A stretch of DNA of 64,000 nt from Cinnamomum chago. Lineage: Eukaryota > Streptophyta > Magnoliopsida > Laurales > Lauraceae. The number at the start of each line of letters is the position of its first letter. Within the stretch, counting starts at the first letter, position 1. The notes under the pieces were generated by a model, which was not told the DNA's origin, did no database searches, and saw nothing but the letters and a program-made list of their open reading frames with translations. The stretch spans positions 128,377,001 to 128,441,000 of the forward strand of contig CP142453.1 in NCBI GenBank assembly GCA_038049695.1. Direction: 5' to 3'. Below are positions 24,001 to 36,600 of the stretch, piece by piece. A program made the translations under genes and the position numbers.

Positions 24001-26168
24001 CTATCAAAGGCTTGCAGTTGCATTTAGTAGATAAACAAGTTATATCATTCAAGAAACAAGATAATCTTCTTCATGTGATTTCCAATGATCGTGCATCTAG
24101 GACAATGTTGACTCAATTTTTCGAAATGAATAGAGTTAACATGGAAGCACGAAAATGGCTTTATAAAGAATTCCCTGAACATTTTGTATGGCACAATGAC
24201 CAAAGATACTGGAGTGAGAGGAAAAAAGATTGTGCAATTGGAAGAATCATCACCGCAAATCCAATTGAAGGTGAAAGATATTATCTGCGGCTATTGTTGA
24301 ATCATGTTAGAGCACCAGTGTCATTTCAAGATTTGAAATTCTTTAACGGAATTCAAGCATCATCATTCCATGAAGCTGCACTATTACGAGGGTTGCTCGA
24401 ATCAGATAATAGTTTTGAAGAATACTTACAAGAAGCATCTCAGTATCAAATGCCACAAAGTTTGCGTCGATTGTTTGCAACCATTTTGGTGTACTGTAAT
24501 CCAAGCAATCCTAAAATGTTGTGGGAGAAATTTGAAGATGCTATGTCCGAAGATTATCACTTCCCTGAGTTTTCATCAAACATAAGGCGGGCAAAAGTAC
24601 TGGCAAATATAAACTCTGTTTTACAGTCAATGGGAAAAAGCATTACGGACTATGCTTTTACTAATGCAGATATTGAAATTGATGAGAAAATATCGCACTC
24701 AAAGGAAATTGAAGAAGAACTGAGTGTTTCAGTGTCTGAACATGATTTACTTGCAGTGCATACATTGAATGAAAAGCAGAAACATGCATACAATATTATA
24801 TTGCAAAGAGTTTTATGTCAGAGTCCCGGAGTTTTTTTCATTGATGGTCCTGGTGGTACTGGAAAAACATACTTGTATCTTTCCCTATTAGCCACATTGA
24901 GATCAAAAGGCCTTATTGCTCTTGCAACTGCAACTTCTGGAGTCGCTGCATCAATATTACCAGGTGGTAGAACAGCACACTCCCGTTTCAAAATACCACT
25001 TAATATTGAAGAGATAAAGAGCTGTCACATAAACAAACAAGGAAGTGTTGCTCACTTAATTCAAATGGCTAGACTCATTATATGGGATGAGGCATCAATG
25101 GCAAAGAAAGAAGCAATTGAAGCATTCCATCAAATGTTGCAAGATGTAACTGATTCACAATTGCCATTCGGAGGAAAAGTAGTTGTATTTGGAGGAGATT
25201 TTCGGCAAGTCCTTCCTGTTGTCCCAAGAACAAATAGGCATGAAGCAATCGAAGCAAGTCTGGTTACATCAAAATTGTGGCCCACATTACAGAAAATCAA
25301 ACTGACCGAAAACATGAGGGCAAAATTTGACCCATCATTTAGTAAATTCCTATTACGGGTTGGAAATGGGATAGAAAATTCCATAAACAATGACAAAATA
25401 AAAATCCCAAATGGCATGGTCATTCCTTACAAAGATGACATAACATCAAGGGCCGATTTGATAGAGGCTACATTTCCAGAGCTAGAAAAAAATGCCAGCA
25501 ATTCAGATTTTATAGCAAATCGTGCAATACTAACTCCAAAAAATGATTTCGTTGATGAAATCAATGATTTGCTTATAAACCATTTTCCTGGTTCTCCTGT
25601 CAAGTATTACAGCTTTGATTCGGCAATAGATGATACAGAGCAACCTCCGCAAGAAGAGTTCTTAAACAGCCTAACACCAAGTGGACTTCCTCCTCATGAA
25701 TTAATATTAAAGATCAATTGTCCAATAATGTTGCTGCGAAACATAGATCCACCATCAGGATTATGCAATGGGACAAGATTAGTCTGTCGAACATTTACAA
25801 AAAATCTAATTGATGCAGAAATAATTGTTGGTCACTATCGAGGAAAACAAGTTTTTATACCAAGAATTCCACTTCAGCCAGCTGAAAATGACAGATATCC
25901 ATTCATGTTTAAAAGAAAACAATTTCCAATTCGTCTAAGCTTTGCCATGACTGTCAACAAAGCACAAGGACAAACATTGGAACATGTTGGTATATATCTT
26001 CCACAGCCAGTTTTTTCACATGGCCAACTGTATGTTGCCCTATCCAGAGCGAAAACAGCTTCTACTGTAAAAGTTCTCATTAAACCAGCCATAAATGAAA
26101 CATCAGAAGATGCACATACATCAAATGTTGTATACCAAGAAATTTTGACACTTGCCAATTCTGTTTAG
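21075..26168 (+). pseudogene. Helitron Rep/helicase transposase, full length with one premature stop
   Basis: RepHel proteins drive rolling-circle transposition: an HUH nuclease domain nicks DNA and a PIF1-type helicase unwinds it. Exons: 21075-21246, 21362-21442, 21520-21582, 21858-22766 and 22846-26168, all with GT-AG borders and matching phases, 1515 codons. The N-terminus is basic (MRKKRDRREYFKKYY). A C2-C2 cysteine cluster (CEYCNAKR...CC) and the Helitron-like N domain (YDPLQYPLLFPYGDTGWH) follow. The HUH motif PHAH falls at residues 600-603 and the tyrosine motif KYLYKYIYKG near 736-745. The helicase has Walker A GPGGTGKT (1076-1083), LIIWDEASM, and MTVNKAQGQTLEHVG near the end. A TGA at 22917-22919 (codon 433) sits where CGA (Arg) would restore family sequence. 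The 1077 codons downstream are fully open, so the loss looks recent. Confidence 0.95.
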
Positions 26169-26329
26169 CACCTATTATTGTTATAGGTAATTTGAATACC
26201 AATTTTTCATATATTTTATTTGTTGTTGTATATATATATATCTACTATTTTCAGACATACACAATCATAATTTTTATTTACAGCTCTAATCAATAAATGC
26301 TTCATTGTTCTTTCCATAGGTCTATCAAA

Positions 26330-29300
26330 ATGCCTAGAGATTGTACAAAAATCAAAGATATAACAGAGCGCACATCAAATTGGACAGCCAAAATAATAGT
26401 GAATGAGAAAAGCATTCCTCATCAATCAAGGGCTGGCAACAAAGCATATCAAAACTTAGTATTTAGTGACTCTGAGGTAAATAAACAACTATATATGCCC
26501 TCTTTTGAATTTACTTTTTTTTAATGATATTTGAATATTATTTGTTTATAGCTTTACTTGTTTTTTCAGTTTGGATTCATTAAACTCTACAATATATTAG
26601 TTTACGTAATTGTTTTAGTATGAGAGACTATTGGTCATAAATAAGTAGCTACTCATCCAAGGTGTGGCCCATAATTTAGACATTCTAGATTGATTGCATT
26701 TTTTTATTTGGATTGATGAATCGAAACTGAAAATTTTTCTTATTTAAGTAAATGAATGGGGCTTAAAATTCTGTTTCGTTTGGATTCTCTACACCATGTA
26801 ACACAATTTTCCCTTTCTTCTCACATCTCAAAGTGCTTCCATCATTTCTTTTTAATTTTTTGTAATCTATGATGGAATCTGTAGTGTGGGTTTTTTTTCC
26901 TTTTTTAATTTTTTTCCTACATGCTGTGAGAAAGAAAATGGTTTTTTTTTCTTTCTAATAGAAGGATGTTATAATACTAACACCATCTGATATTTCCATA
27001 TTTCTCTTCATGTCTCTCTCTCTTCATTGATGGAGTTTGTTTTTTTGTTTAATTGACTTTAATTTCTTCCAAATATTTTCCTTTTCCAACTTTTTGCTTT
27101 ATAAAATTTTCAGCAAAGAAAACTCCCAGGCCACTATTTTTTTTCGATTGGTGAATGGAAACAGAAATTTTTTCTTATTTCAGTAAGTCAATGGAGATTG
27201 AAATTCTCTTTTATTTCAATTGATGATTGCATACAGTCACAGAGCATACTATGAGCTTTCTGTAATAAAGTAAGTGAAACTACCAGAGCAACTTTAATTT
27301 CTTCCAAATTTTTTCCTTTTCCATGTTTTTGCTTTATAAAATTATTAGCAAAGAAAACTCCAAGATCACCATATATGTAATATTCATCTCCCGTGGATTA
27401 ATTTAACAAAACTAGGATAAAAGACAAGGTGATTTCTATATAAATTAGATAAAATAAAGTAATCCTATGAAAAATATATATTTAAATCCAGTGAAAACTA
27501 GATATTTAACCCACAACCATAAAATCCACTCCTTTCATTTTTCATCATCATTTGTTTATTTATCATGATTTTGGTTTTTTTTAATGTATGCAGGGAAGTA
27601 GGGTCCGAGCCACTATATTTGACAGTGATATTGATTTACTTGAAAACACGTTAACTGTATTGAAAAGCTACTATGTGTCAAATATCTCTGTCCGTCCAAG
27701 CAACCCAAGATACAAATTTGAAAATACAAAATATCAGTGGTTCATAAATCGTCACTCTATCATTGAAGAAGTCCTGAAAGAAGATGAAGATATCAGTAGC
27801 AACATTTACAATTTTACACCGCTGTCTAATATTCACAAGCAAGATTCAGAGGCAGAAATAGGTAAAAAAATTTATAGTACAATAATATTTATGAACTATC
27901 ATCATCCATGAAATGTAAATGAACATGCATCATTTTTATTCATTACAATCCTATTTTTCAGACATAATTGCTATAGTTCTTGATATACTAGCCCCAAAGA
28001 AAGTCAAATCAGAAACATTGCCACTTCAACAATAGTTCTAGCAGACTCAGAGTATGTCATTTGCTTTTTTAATCATTTAAGTCACTTACCTTCTTAATAA
28101 CTTTCTCTATTTTCAATTACCATATCCTGCCACTAATGCCTTCTTTTTTATAATATTTAGTTTCACAACAATCAATTTGTCTATGTGGAACAACTTCATG
28201 GCAAAGGAGATTGACACTCTATCAACAACGCTAGATACAATGCCGATCATTCTTGTCACATGTACAAAGATCTCATATTATAATGGTATAAAAATAGTAA
28301 ATCAATTTACTATAGCTATGAGAAATGAATACATTAACATGGTTATTTTCTTTCTTTTTTCTCAGGTATAGTCGGTCTAAATACAAGACATTCCTCAACA
28401 CTAATCATTAACCCTGACATACCAATTGCCACCACATTACACACTTGGTAATTACAGATCATTATTCAGACCACTTTTTCCTCTTTAATGAAACTACATA
28501 AAATTATTCTTATAAGATAAATTTTTTAATATCATAAATTATTTCTTGCTAGGTGTTTAAACCATGAGGCTAAGCTTATTGAACTACGAACAAATATGTC
28601 TCAAGCAAACATTCCAACTGCATCGGCAACAACAACTGCAAACATCGAAGACATTCTGAATTCAAAAACATTGGTACTTTAATCAATCAACTTCATTTCT
28701 TTTCAAATCAACTTCATTTCCTCATTTCAACAATTGCTTGATAACGCAAAGTCTTCTCTTCAGAATGTTATACATCACATAAGAGCATCAATTTCAGTGG
28801 ATAATCTGCAACAAAAGTTTTGGTACATGGGTTGTAGTGGATGCAAGAAGAAAACAACAGAAAAATATAACACTGAAATCTCTTGTTCATGTACCTACAA
28901 AGAAACCACAGCACAACCATGGTAAGACAATTTTTACATATAATATATATATATATGTAAATACTAATTAACTGATTCTTGAATTTCAGGTTTAGAGTTG
29001 TTGCAAATATTTATGACTCCACGGGAACAATTTCAGCAACATTATTTGGAAACGAAATCAAGAAACTTTCTTCATGCACGACAATTCAAATGATGAACTT
29101 TTCAGAGCAAGTATGCTTCTATCAAATTCACCTCATTACCAATACTTACATATCCAATTCCTATAAAATACTGAACTTATCATTTTATTTTAATGTAGGG
29201 ACAAATCAGTGAAATCAAAGACATTATCGACAAATTCAATCGACAAGAATACATATTTCAGCTGAAAGCCTATCAATACAACTCAGAAGTAAACTTCACG

Positions 29301-29342
29301 GTTGTGTCAATTGATGACGTTCCTAATGAAAGCCAAGCATAG
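26330..29342 (+). pseudogene. Helitron-encoded RPA70-like single-strand DNA-binding protein, damaged
   Basis: Plant Helitrons often carry an RPA1-like gene next to RepHel, thought to coat single strands during transposition. Exons: 26330-26476, 27594-27861, 27962-28051, 28161-28285, 28366-28447, 28553-28673, 28734-28921, 28990-29110 and 29199-29342 (stop TAG). OB-fold features: NLVFSDSE and SRVRATIFDSD in the first fold, then LSMWNNFMAKEI and NPDIP in the second. The third fold has the zinc-ribbon C-x2-C...C-x-C (CSGCKKK...ISCSC) followed by FRVVANIYDSTGTISATLFG. Two lesions: one base is missing near 28009-28012 in exon 3, which shifts the frame to a stop at about 28035, and the expected AG before exon 7 reads AA (28732-28733). 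The first intron is 1.1 kb. It follows RepHel on the same strand after 160 bases. Confidence 0.9.
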
Positions 29343-31327
29343 ACAATGTGTCAGAAACAATACTTTGTAAATATTAATTGTAAATATTAACTTCTACTAT
29401 CAGTCACACTTCAACTATGTATCAAAATCATATAACGATGATAGTTCCTTTCTTTTGTCTTACTTCGAGCATGCAACTACATCCACCTTTTTTTTATGGA
29501 TGTTTTTGAAAAAGATGCTATCTATAGAGTTTTGTTTTTCTTTGATTATTAGTCTTTTATTTCTGCTTCTCTGTCTTACAAATTGACACACACTTTTCTA
29601 TGTCAACAATGAATTATGACCTTCTGCATTCTTTTAAATCACATAATTCTTACTATATATGCAAATTGAACTTCAAACCATCATGAATCAAATTTATATT
29701 GATCATAAACCATCATAAATTCTTTTGGAGTGGCATGAAAACTGTAAATTACATTATGTCTTCTCTCGAAAACATTAAAAAATAGAGCTCATGTAGTTCC
29801 TTATTCATCTCTCACCACCCCAACCTGAGTGCTTCCTCTATCTCCTACCCGCAAGACACCATCATCCATCAACTATATGGATTGGAGCTTTCTACAATGA
29901 TTTTCTAGAGATGAGCCTCCACTCTCTATTCAATTTGTGAGTTTTTCTTACTTTAATTTATCTGTACCCAAGATTTCAAATTCATAAATTTGGATGAGTA
30001 TTGAGTCGTAACAGAACACCAATTACACAGTAATTCATATTTTTATATGCATGTAAAACATATCCTTAACTAATCCAGCTAAAACTCTATTTGCAATGCA
30101 GCTACTTACAAAGAACTTCAGACTTGCTTTGAGTGAAGTGGGAAGGCAAAAGATGGATATTGCTAAAAAGCATGAAGCAACAGTAACAGCCACTCTAAAT
30201 GCTCTAAATGCACATCTTTTCTCTACACATGTCTTCATGGGCACAAAGGTTAGTCCGCTTAATTTCTCCTTCGTTTTTCTCTTCACTACAACGCCCTAAG
30301 AAAGGAAAACTAGATGCAGCCTCTCCATTCTCTTAAACATGATTGCATATTAATTACATATTTTTTGCCATTGTCCTAATTCCCTTTCACTTATAAATGT
30401 GAAAGATTTGGTGTTTTGCTATTAAGTTTGTTATCGATAACCATATATACTTTAGTTGCACGTCCTTTTTTTCTAGATATTAATGCATATGAGGTGAGAA
30501 TGACACTTATCTAAACATTTGAATGTAGAGATTATACATTGAAAATGAAAAACAATGCAGTGAATGTAACAGTAGTTTGGTAGCTTTCCTTGTTTTTTAT
30601 TAGATTACATCTGGGTTCCAGTGCATTACCATTAAAAAAAAAGGAGAGCTGGATCCCTTCATCATTTACCAATCCATCAAATAGCAAAAATTTTACCTAC
30701 AGGATTTGAGAGTCCCGCACAAAGACAGTGCGGGATTTAATTTCAGTTGCCATTGTCCAAAATAGCAGAACCCCTCTAATTTAAAGTCATTCACCAAAAT
30801 ACCGCATGCATATGGAAGCCTTGCTGGATTCTCATGGGAGAAAATCTCCTATCATAAAATATGTCATTCATTTCTTATAAGAATGGATTTTTTTTCTCCT
30901 CTAAAAGCTTCATATGATTGTCGTGCAGGAATTTTGGTTGAAGTCTTTAATATAGGAGGAACCTATCACACTTTTGCAGACTATGGGAATTAAAAAACTC
31001 GCACTACTTTATATGAGACTTCTTTACGTGAAAATTTCGCTATCATAAAGCAAATAACAACCACCACAATGCAAAGAAATAAATAAGGCTGACCATGTGA
31101 TTTGGTGAAGTTATAAATAAGGCTGACCATATCAGGCTTGTGGACAGTCAGCGTCTCCACCAACCATTTCACCCAATGCAATTGCAAACGGAAAGAAATG
31201 CAACAATCCCAACGACCTTGATGAAGTTCTTGCTATACAATTTTGCAACACTAATTTCATAGCTTTGCAGCTTGGAAAATATGATCTACTAAATTGTAAT
31301 ATGTTCTTCAATCTCTTTTCGCCACAG
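29343..31327. other. Helitron interior with an unidentified exon-like segment
   Basis: Mostly AT-rich, non-coding sequence. One segment, about 30100-30249 on plus, looks like a captured exon: it is preceded by TTGCAATGCAG, followed by a GTTAGT donor, and stays open for 50 codons (GRQKMDIAKKHEATVTATLN is the core). I do not recognise the protein. Confidence 0.5.
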
Positions 31328-31568
31328 TAAAATATGAAACTCGGCTTGAAGATGGAACTGTCATCTCCAAATCTTATGAAATGGACTATACTGTTAAACA
31401 TGGTAACTTTGCTGATTGATTAACTAGGCACAAGTTCTTAATCAATTGTTTTTAAATTTACTTGTGTAAGAGTGGCCTTCCAATGAGGATTCTTTTGTCT
31501 TGCTTTCTCAAAGGCTATGAAAACAATGAAGAAGGGGGAGAAGCTGTTGATGGCTGTCAAACCTCAAT
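31328..31568 (+). pseudogene. FKBP62: Captured two-exon fragment of an FKBP62/65 (ROF1-like) immunophilin gene
   Basis: FKBP62-type proteins are multi-domain peptidyl-prolyl isomerases and HSP90 co-chaperones. Exon A, 31328-31402, encodes VKYETRLEDGTVISKSYEMD and onward. Exon B, 31498-31568, encodes FFCLAFSKAMKTMKKGEK and the start of the VKPQ motif. The parent intron is kept: the donor GTAACT after 31402, the acceptor ATGAG before 31498, and the donor GTAAGT after 31568, with the phase preserved across the junction. Nothing else of the gene is present, so this is a genomic slice carried in the Helitron, in the same direction as its genes. Both exons remain open despite several substitutions from family consensus. 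Confidence 0.85.
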
Positions 31569-32682
31569 GTAAGTGCATCCTTAGCAACTTTATTTTCTTT
31601 GGATGCCAATTATCATCATTGTAATACTTTAAATAAGAATCTTCATCTTTTAACAATACTGGTCTGTTACTTGTTCAAATGGATTTGGAACTTCTAATTT
31701 TGACTTTCACTCTGCAATAAATGACATATTTCACATCTTCATGAATATATCTAGACATATCTTCTATAAATCTAGCTCCGACAACAACAGTTTTGATGAT
31801 AGTGAATTTGAATTTGCAGAGTACATGGTTCTACAAACCTACAATCCACAAGTGATTCCTAATATTGATAAAAAGGAAACGTGAAAAGGTACATTTTTTA
31901 AAACCATTAATAAAACTATCCACATTTTTGAAATTGACAATTTAACATGCCTTAACATCTCACCTCAAACTTCTCCTCCTAAAACTGCTACGTTGCCTCC
32001 GCCTATATATTGTAGTATTTGAATTTAAGTTTTTTATTTTATTTGTTGCATTTCTTTGATACCAATAATATTATTTTATACTCGACCATTATCTTAATGG
32101 CTTTTGTTCTGTATTCAAGTATATGATGGTAAACGGACTCTTGAGGAAGGGAAAACAGCTGAAACTTAGTTCATTAAGCTTCATCCAGCTAATGAGTTGT
32201 TCCTCTGTTTTGGTGATTGCTAGATTTTGAAGTTCTTTTTGTCATTTCATATTTAATATGTATTCATTGCTCAACTAAAAATAGATGCGAGCCAATTGTC
32301 ATATGACTGTCACCATCAATGCTAGCCATCATACCATCTACATTTGATCAATATCGTCTCCAAAGAAATTGGTAGATATTTGCACCTTCTTCATCATCAA
32401 TTTAATGTTTCAGCCTAGCACAAGATGCTGCCCAATTACCAATTAATCTAAGAGCTTTAATAATTCAGCAATTCAGCCAATCAGCAATAAACCACACAAT
32501 TCCTTATAAGCATAACAAAATTAGCACTGCCCAAGATTAAATGCAGACTCCATCATAGTGTGACAAGGAAGAAAATTAACCCTTTGGCTCCAATTCACAA
32601 TTTTCATTTCTAAGTTGCGCTATCGCAACAAGTACTATCACGTAGATGTGGGTTTTATGTTTGTTAAAATGTAAATGTTCAT
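31569..32682. other. Helitron interior, no gene seen
   Basis: AT-rich sequence after the captured FKBP exons. A segment near 32120-32165 is weakly coding-like but stops quickly, and I cannot assign it. Confidence 0.45.
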
Positions 32683-32826
32683 CAAAAAGTCTACTTGGAC
32701 AAACTTTTTGGCCAGAATTTTGGCCAACCCCCATGGTTTTGCATTGAATATCACTATGATATTCAATGCAAACCATGGGGTTTGGCCAAAATTCTGGCCA
32801 AAAAGTTTGTCCATGTAGCATTACTC
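32683..32826. mobile_element. Mutator-like MITE, 144 bp, near-perfect palindrome
   Basis: Flanked by a perfect 9-bp duplication, AATGTTCAT, at 32674-32682 and 32827-32835. The arms from GGACAAACTTTTTGGCCAG to the centre near 32752 pair almost base for base over about 65 bp. It belongs to the same family as 10931-11147, in opposite orientation. It inserted into the Helitron, so it is younger than that part of the Helitron. Confidence 0.92.
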
Positions 32827-33334
32827 AATGTTCATAATGTTTGGTGTCATTGTTAATGCACATAATCCTATTTAAGTGTAGGTACTACTCTAAATGCAGC
32901 TAAGTCAAATCAGAGATCTCAAAGTCGCTATCTTTGGACTTAGCCATGCAGGTAAGTGGAATATATCATTTCTTACTACCCTTGGTTGTAAGTTGCAAGC
33001 CTTCGTTCAATTTAGTGATAATATCAGTAGTACTACTTTTGAAATCACCGACATTTTTTCTGTTTTATCAATGAATCATCTTCGAACTACCACTCTAAAC
33101 ATTTTAGTTTATGCCTTTGTCAGTTCATTTTTAACTACTAATCATGTGTTTCAATGCAAACAAACAAGTCCTACATGAAATATTGTCATATTTTTAGAAT
33201 CACCCAACTCCCAACCTTAAAAGCCAACGATGATCCCATAATCCCATCTGTCTCCCTTCGCATGTGATCAAAACCAATGCAACCTATTTCAAGTGGTTTT
33301 TCAACACCACCTACAATTTTCTTCATATATTTGT

Positions 33335-33367
33335 TGCACGTGCCTTGCACGTGCAGGGCATAACTAG
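33335..33367 (+). mobile_element. 3' terminus of the autonomous-type Helitron
   Basis: The stem TGCACGTGC (33335-33343), loop CTT and stem GCACGTGCA (33347-33355) form a perfect 9-bp hairpin. Nine... eight bases later comes CTAG (33364-33367), followed by T. Hairpin, short spacer and CTRR before T is the defining right end of Helitrons. It lies 4.0 kb downstream of the RPA stop and in the expected orientation. Confidence 0.93.
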
Positions 33368-33370
33368 TCC

Positions 33371-33378
33371 TATATAAA
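33371..33378 (+). promoter_or_regulatory. TATA box of the FCF2 transcription unit (probable)
   Basis: TATATAAA lies about 25-30 bases upstream of AAACCCTAGCCGG, a start-site context common in plant ribosome-biogenesis and translation genes. A GC- and CT-rich leader follows. The TATA box begins four bases after the Helitron's terminal CTAG. Confidence 0.6.
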
Positions 33379-33399
33379 GAGAAGGTGAGAAAAACTAAA

Positions 33400-33454
33400 C
33401 CCTAGCCGGCCGGCAGATCACAGCTCCTCGATTCCTCTCTTCATCACCAGTAAA

Positions 33455-33490
<36 letters not shown>

Positions 33491-33630
33491 TCTTGTAAGA
33501 TATCAACAAGAAGAAACCCTTGTTGGCCTCCTAACCAGAAACCGTTCTCGCTGCTCTGCCCGCTCTCATCGATCCACCGCCGGACCTCGAGCCATCGATC
33601 GTCGAAGCAGTCTCCTCTCTCAGCCCTAAG
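33400..33630 (+). other. Probable 5' UTR leader exon of FCF2
   Basis: CT-rich leader with a (CT)n(CA)n run at about 33455-33490, a GC-rich stretch (CCGCCGGACCTCGAGCC) and a good donor, CCCTAAG before GTGCATC, at 33630. Further leader exons are possible at 33724-33765 and 35988-36050 (CAG acceptor, CGG before GTATGA). The last leader piece probably starts at 37086, after CATATAG, and runs into the FCF2 start codon. Transcript data would settle which are used. Confidence 0.5.
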
Positions 33631-36600
33631 GTGCATCTTCTTCTCCTATGTCCTCTCATTTTCTTTTCTCTGTTTCTTTCCTGTGCCATTTTTTTCCTCA
33701 TATGGTGTATATGTGACTAACAGAGGATAGCTTCTCACACACCATCAAAGGCCTCAGTATTGAGGTACTCTCTCTCAATCTCGTTTTCTTTTTTATGGTA
33801 GAAAGATTCATGTTTTACTTTCTTTCCCTGAGGCATTGGTCTTGAGGTAGTGTCTATTTGACTCTCTCAATCTCATTTTTCTTTTAACGGTAGAAAGATG
33901 CATGTTTTACTTCCTTCCCTACATCTTGGGTTTTGGGTTTTGGAGCATTTTGGAGTTCCAGGTCTCTAAACCATACTGGTGTGAAATTAGGTGCCATTAA
34001 ATAAACAATAGAGCTTTTAATTTTAGGGCTTTTGATTTGTGTGTTGCGTCTTAATATTCAAGGTCTCCAAAAAGTGCTTTTGTGAACTTGATTTTCATGC
34101 TTTGATGGTTATCATTATATGTATCACTGTTGTATCTTTGAATGTCAATAATCTGAGAGTTCCAAGGATTTTTTTTTAACAAAAAAATGAACTACTTTTA
34201 GATATACAAGGATTGACACATCCTCAATTTTGAAGAAGTCTCTGAGCCCCTCATGATCTTGAAGTTTCACTGGCTTTGCTCTCTCTTTTGTTTTCTTTTT
34301 TTCCGAAGTGGGATTTACTATATTCTGGTTGAAATAACAATGACAGCATTTTTTCTAAGATATATTATTAATAGCCGATTTTTGGGGTTTTGGGTATGCA
34401 TCAATTAAACATGAAACGGAGCCCCTAAGAATGATCTGATGGATTATATAGTTAATGGGAATCCGATTGTTGATAGATTATTTTCCATGAATGAATTACC
34501 AACAAGGACATTTTCAAATTTGTTTGATGGCGTGTTCAGCTCCTTAATTTTTTGCTTAAGGTTTCCAAACACTTCTTTGTTCCAAGTCTTGAATCATATG
34601 TTGTTCCAAAATCCCCATTTTAAATTAGTTGTATGATAAATTTCCTTTTTGCTTATAATTTAGGACTTGTTACATTATTTGATGCTGCTGTTGTAATGGA
34701 GGGTGAAGTTAGGTTATATTTTCCTTTGCCGGTTTCATATGCGTGTTGATTGGGTGGAGTTTGGTTTTTGATTGATGAGTTTTTTTTTTTTGGTTCTTAA
34801 TTAGCATGAACACCAATTGTTTGATGAAATGCTACTAAAAGTTATTATTATAAGTTGTGCTTGTACTAATCTCTAACCCAGATAGTCTAATCTTCCAATA
34901 TTTGTAGAAAGTCAACCCCAAATGAGTTGTAGTTCTGCCTTCTCATTTGGAACCACATTGGTGGTGTTTGTTTTGTGGCTAAGATTGTGGGGAGGAGTGG
35001 GTAATGATGATGGAGGGGTGATGGTCCTGTGGGTTTTGATGCATACAATATTGTCGATGGTTTCACCAGACTTTGATGATACTTCGAATCAAATGGTTGC
35101 TGACACTCCAGAGTAGTAGCGTTGTGAGCAAAATATATGGCAGCAGTTAGTGTGGGAAGAGCCTTGGGCATCCATGAAAAATGTAGCTTCTTAGAAAAAC
35201 ATAGTTCATTGCTAGGTGAATGTTAAAAAGATAATCTCTGTTATCTACCAACAAAGATGTATATTATGTTTAGTAACTTTAGTTAATAGGTTTGACAACA
35301 GCTGATGCTTATGATGGACATGCTGACTAAACATATTCTAGCTTGAATGATTAAATAATTGCATCCTTAGATACAGGAAAAACAGATCCAAGCAACAATG
35401 TTTAATAGGACAGCAACCAAGTGCTTCCCCAACTTTGAGCTTGGAAAGGTTTATTAAATCTTCGATGGAGAACATTATTTTGAAAATGGTTTTTGTTATA
35501 ATTAGGACATAAGTATATCATATTTTGGATATAACAACCCAATCACAGCGAACTAATTAGATATAATCATGAATAGATTATTTTCCATGTGTTTCTTTCG
35601 GTAATATAAATATTGCAGGATACCTCAATGAAATACATCCCAGTTTTCTCAAATTATCATACAAAATTCTGTCATTTCTGTATTTTTGGCTTTATTTTCT
35701 ATGACAAAAACGAGTGTATATCCCTTGTTTAAAACCCATTTGTAGATTTTTTTTAAATGCAAGAATTTAGTTAACCAATATCTCTGATGATAAATAAGAT
35801 TTATTTTTATATGCTATTTCGATTCATGAATCCTTAGTTCTTTGCTCTTGTTTTCAACCATTTCCATATTTGACTCCCGATGTTTTATCTATAGGGCGGA
35901 AACATTTTACTCTTATTAGATTACAGTAAAGTAGTACCTTTTGGATTGTATTATCATAACAATCTCTTTCTTTTTTTCCCCCTCAGATTCTTCATCAAAC
36001 CCATGTCTAAATCGGAGGGACTCAAGGATTTCTCATAATCTTCATCTCGGGTATGAATTGAATGTCTATGATTTTTTTTTCATTCATTGAAGGCTGAATT
36101 GTATTTTGAAATGAATGGTGATGGAGAAGTGAAATTCCTTTGATGAATGGATCAAACACTAGAACAAACGATATCACAACCACAATGATCTAGGGCATGC
36201 CCATTTATATTGAATGACCATGAATGCATAGCAATTCATGGTCAAATGAGCTCCACAAAAACATTATTAAAGAGTGAGGCCAAAAATAAAAGGTGGAGGT
36301 GCAGATGAGACCTTCACTTTCCTAGGGTTTTAATTATTACGATGATGTTTGCATATTTATTTCCATCTCCCTTCGATTGAATTTCCATAGTTAACTTATT
36401 AATCAATTTCTGAATCTTCTACAATTCTCTACAATCAAGTCTCTTTTCTGGTTATTTTTCATTGTTTTTGTAAAATTATATAATCCTTTTTCATTATTCT
36501 ATCTAGATTTTTTTTTTGGATTTTGGGTTTTATTTTAGGTTTCCGGTTTGGATTTTCTATTCTGTTTTTGTGTTTTTTTTTTTTTTTGGATTTTGTTAAA

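Noticed and set aside
34887..35171. 94-codon minus frame in the FCF2 leader region
   Set aside because: No recognisable domain, and it sits in intron-like sequence.
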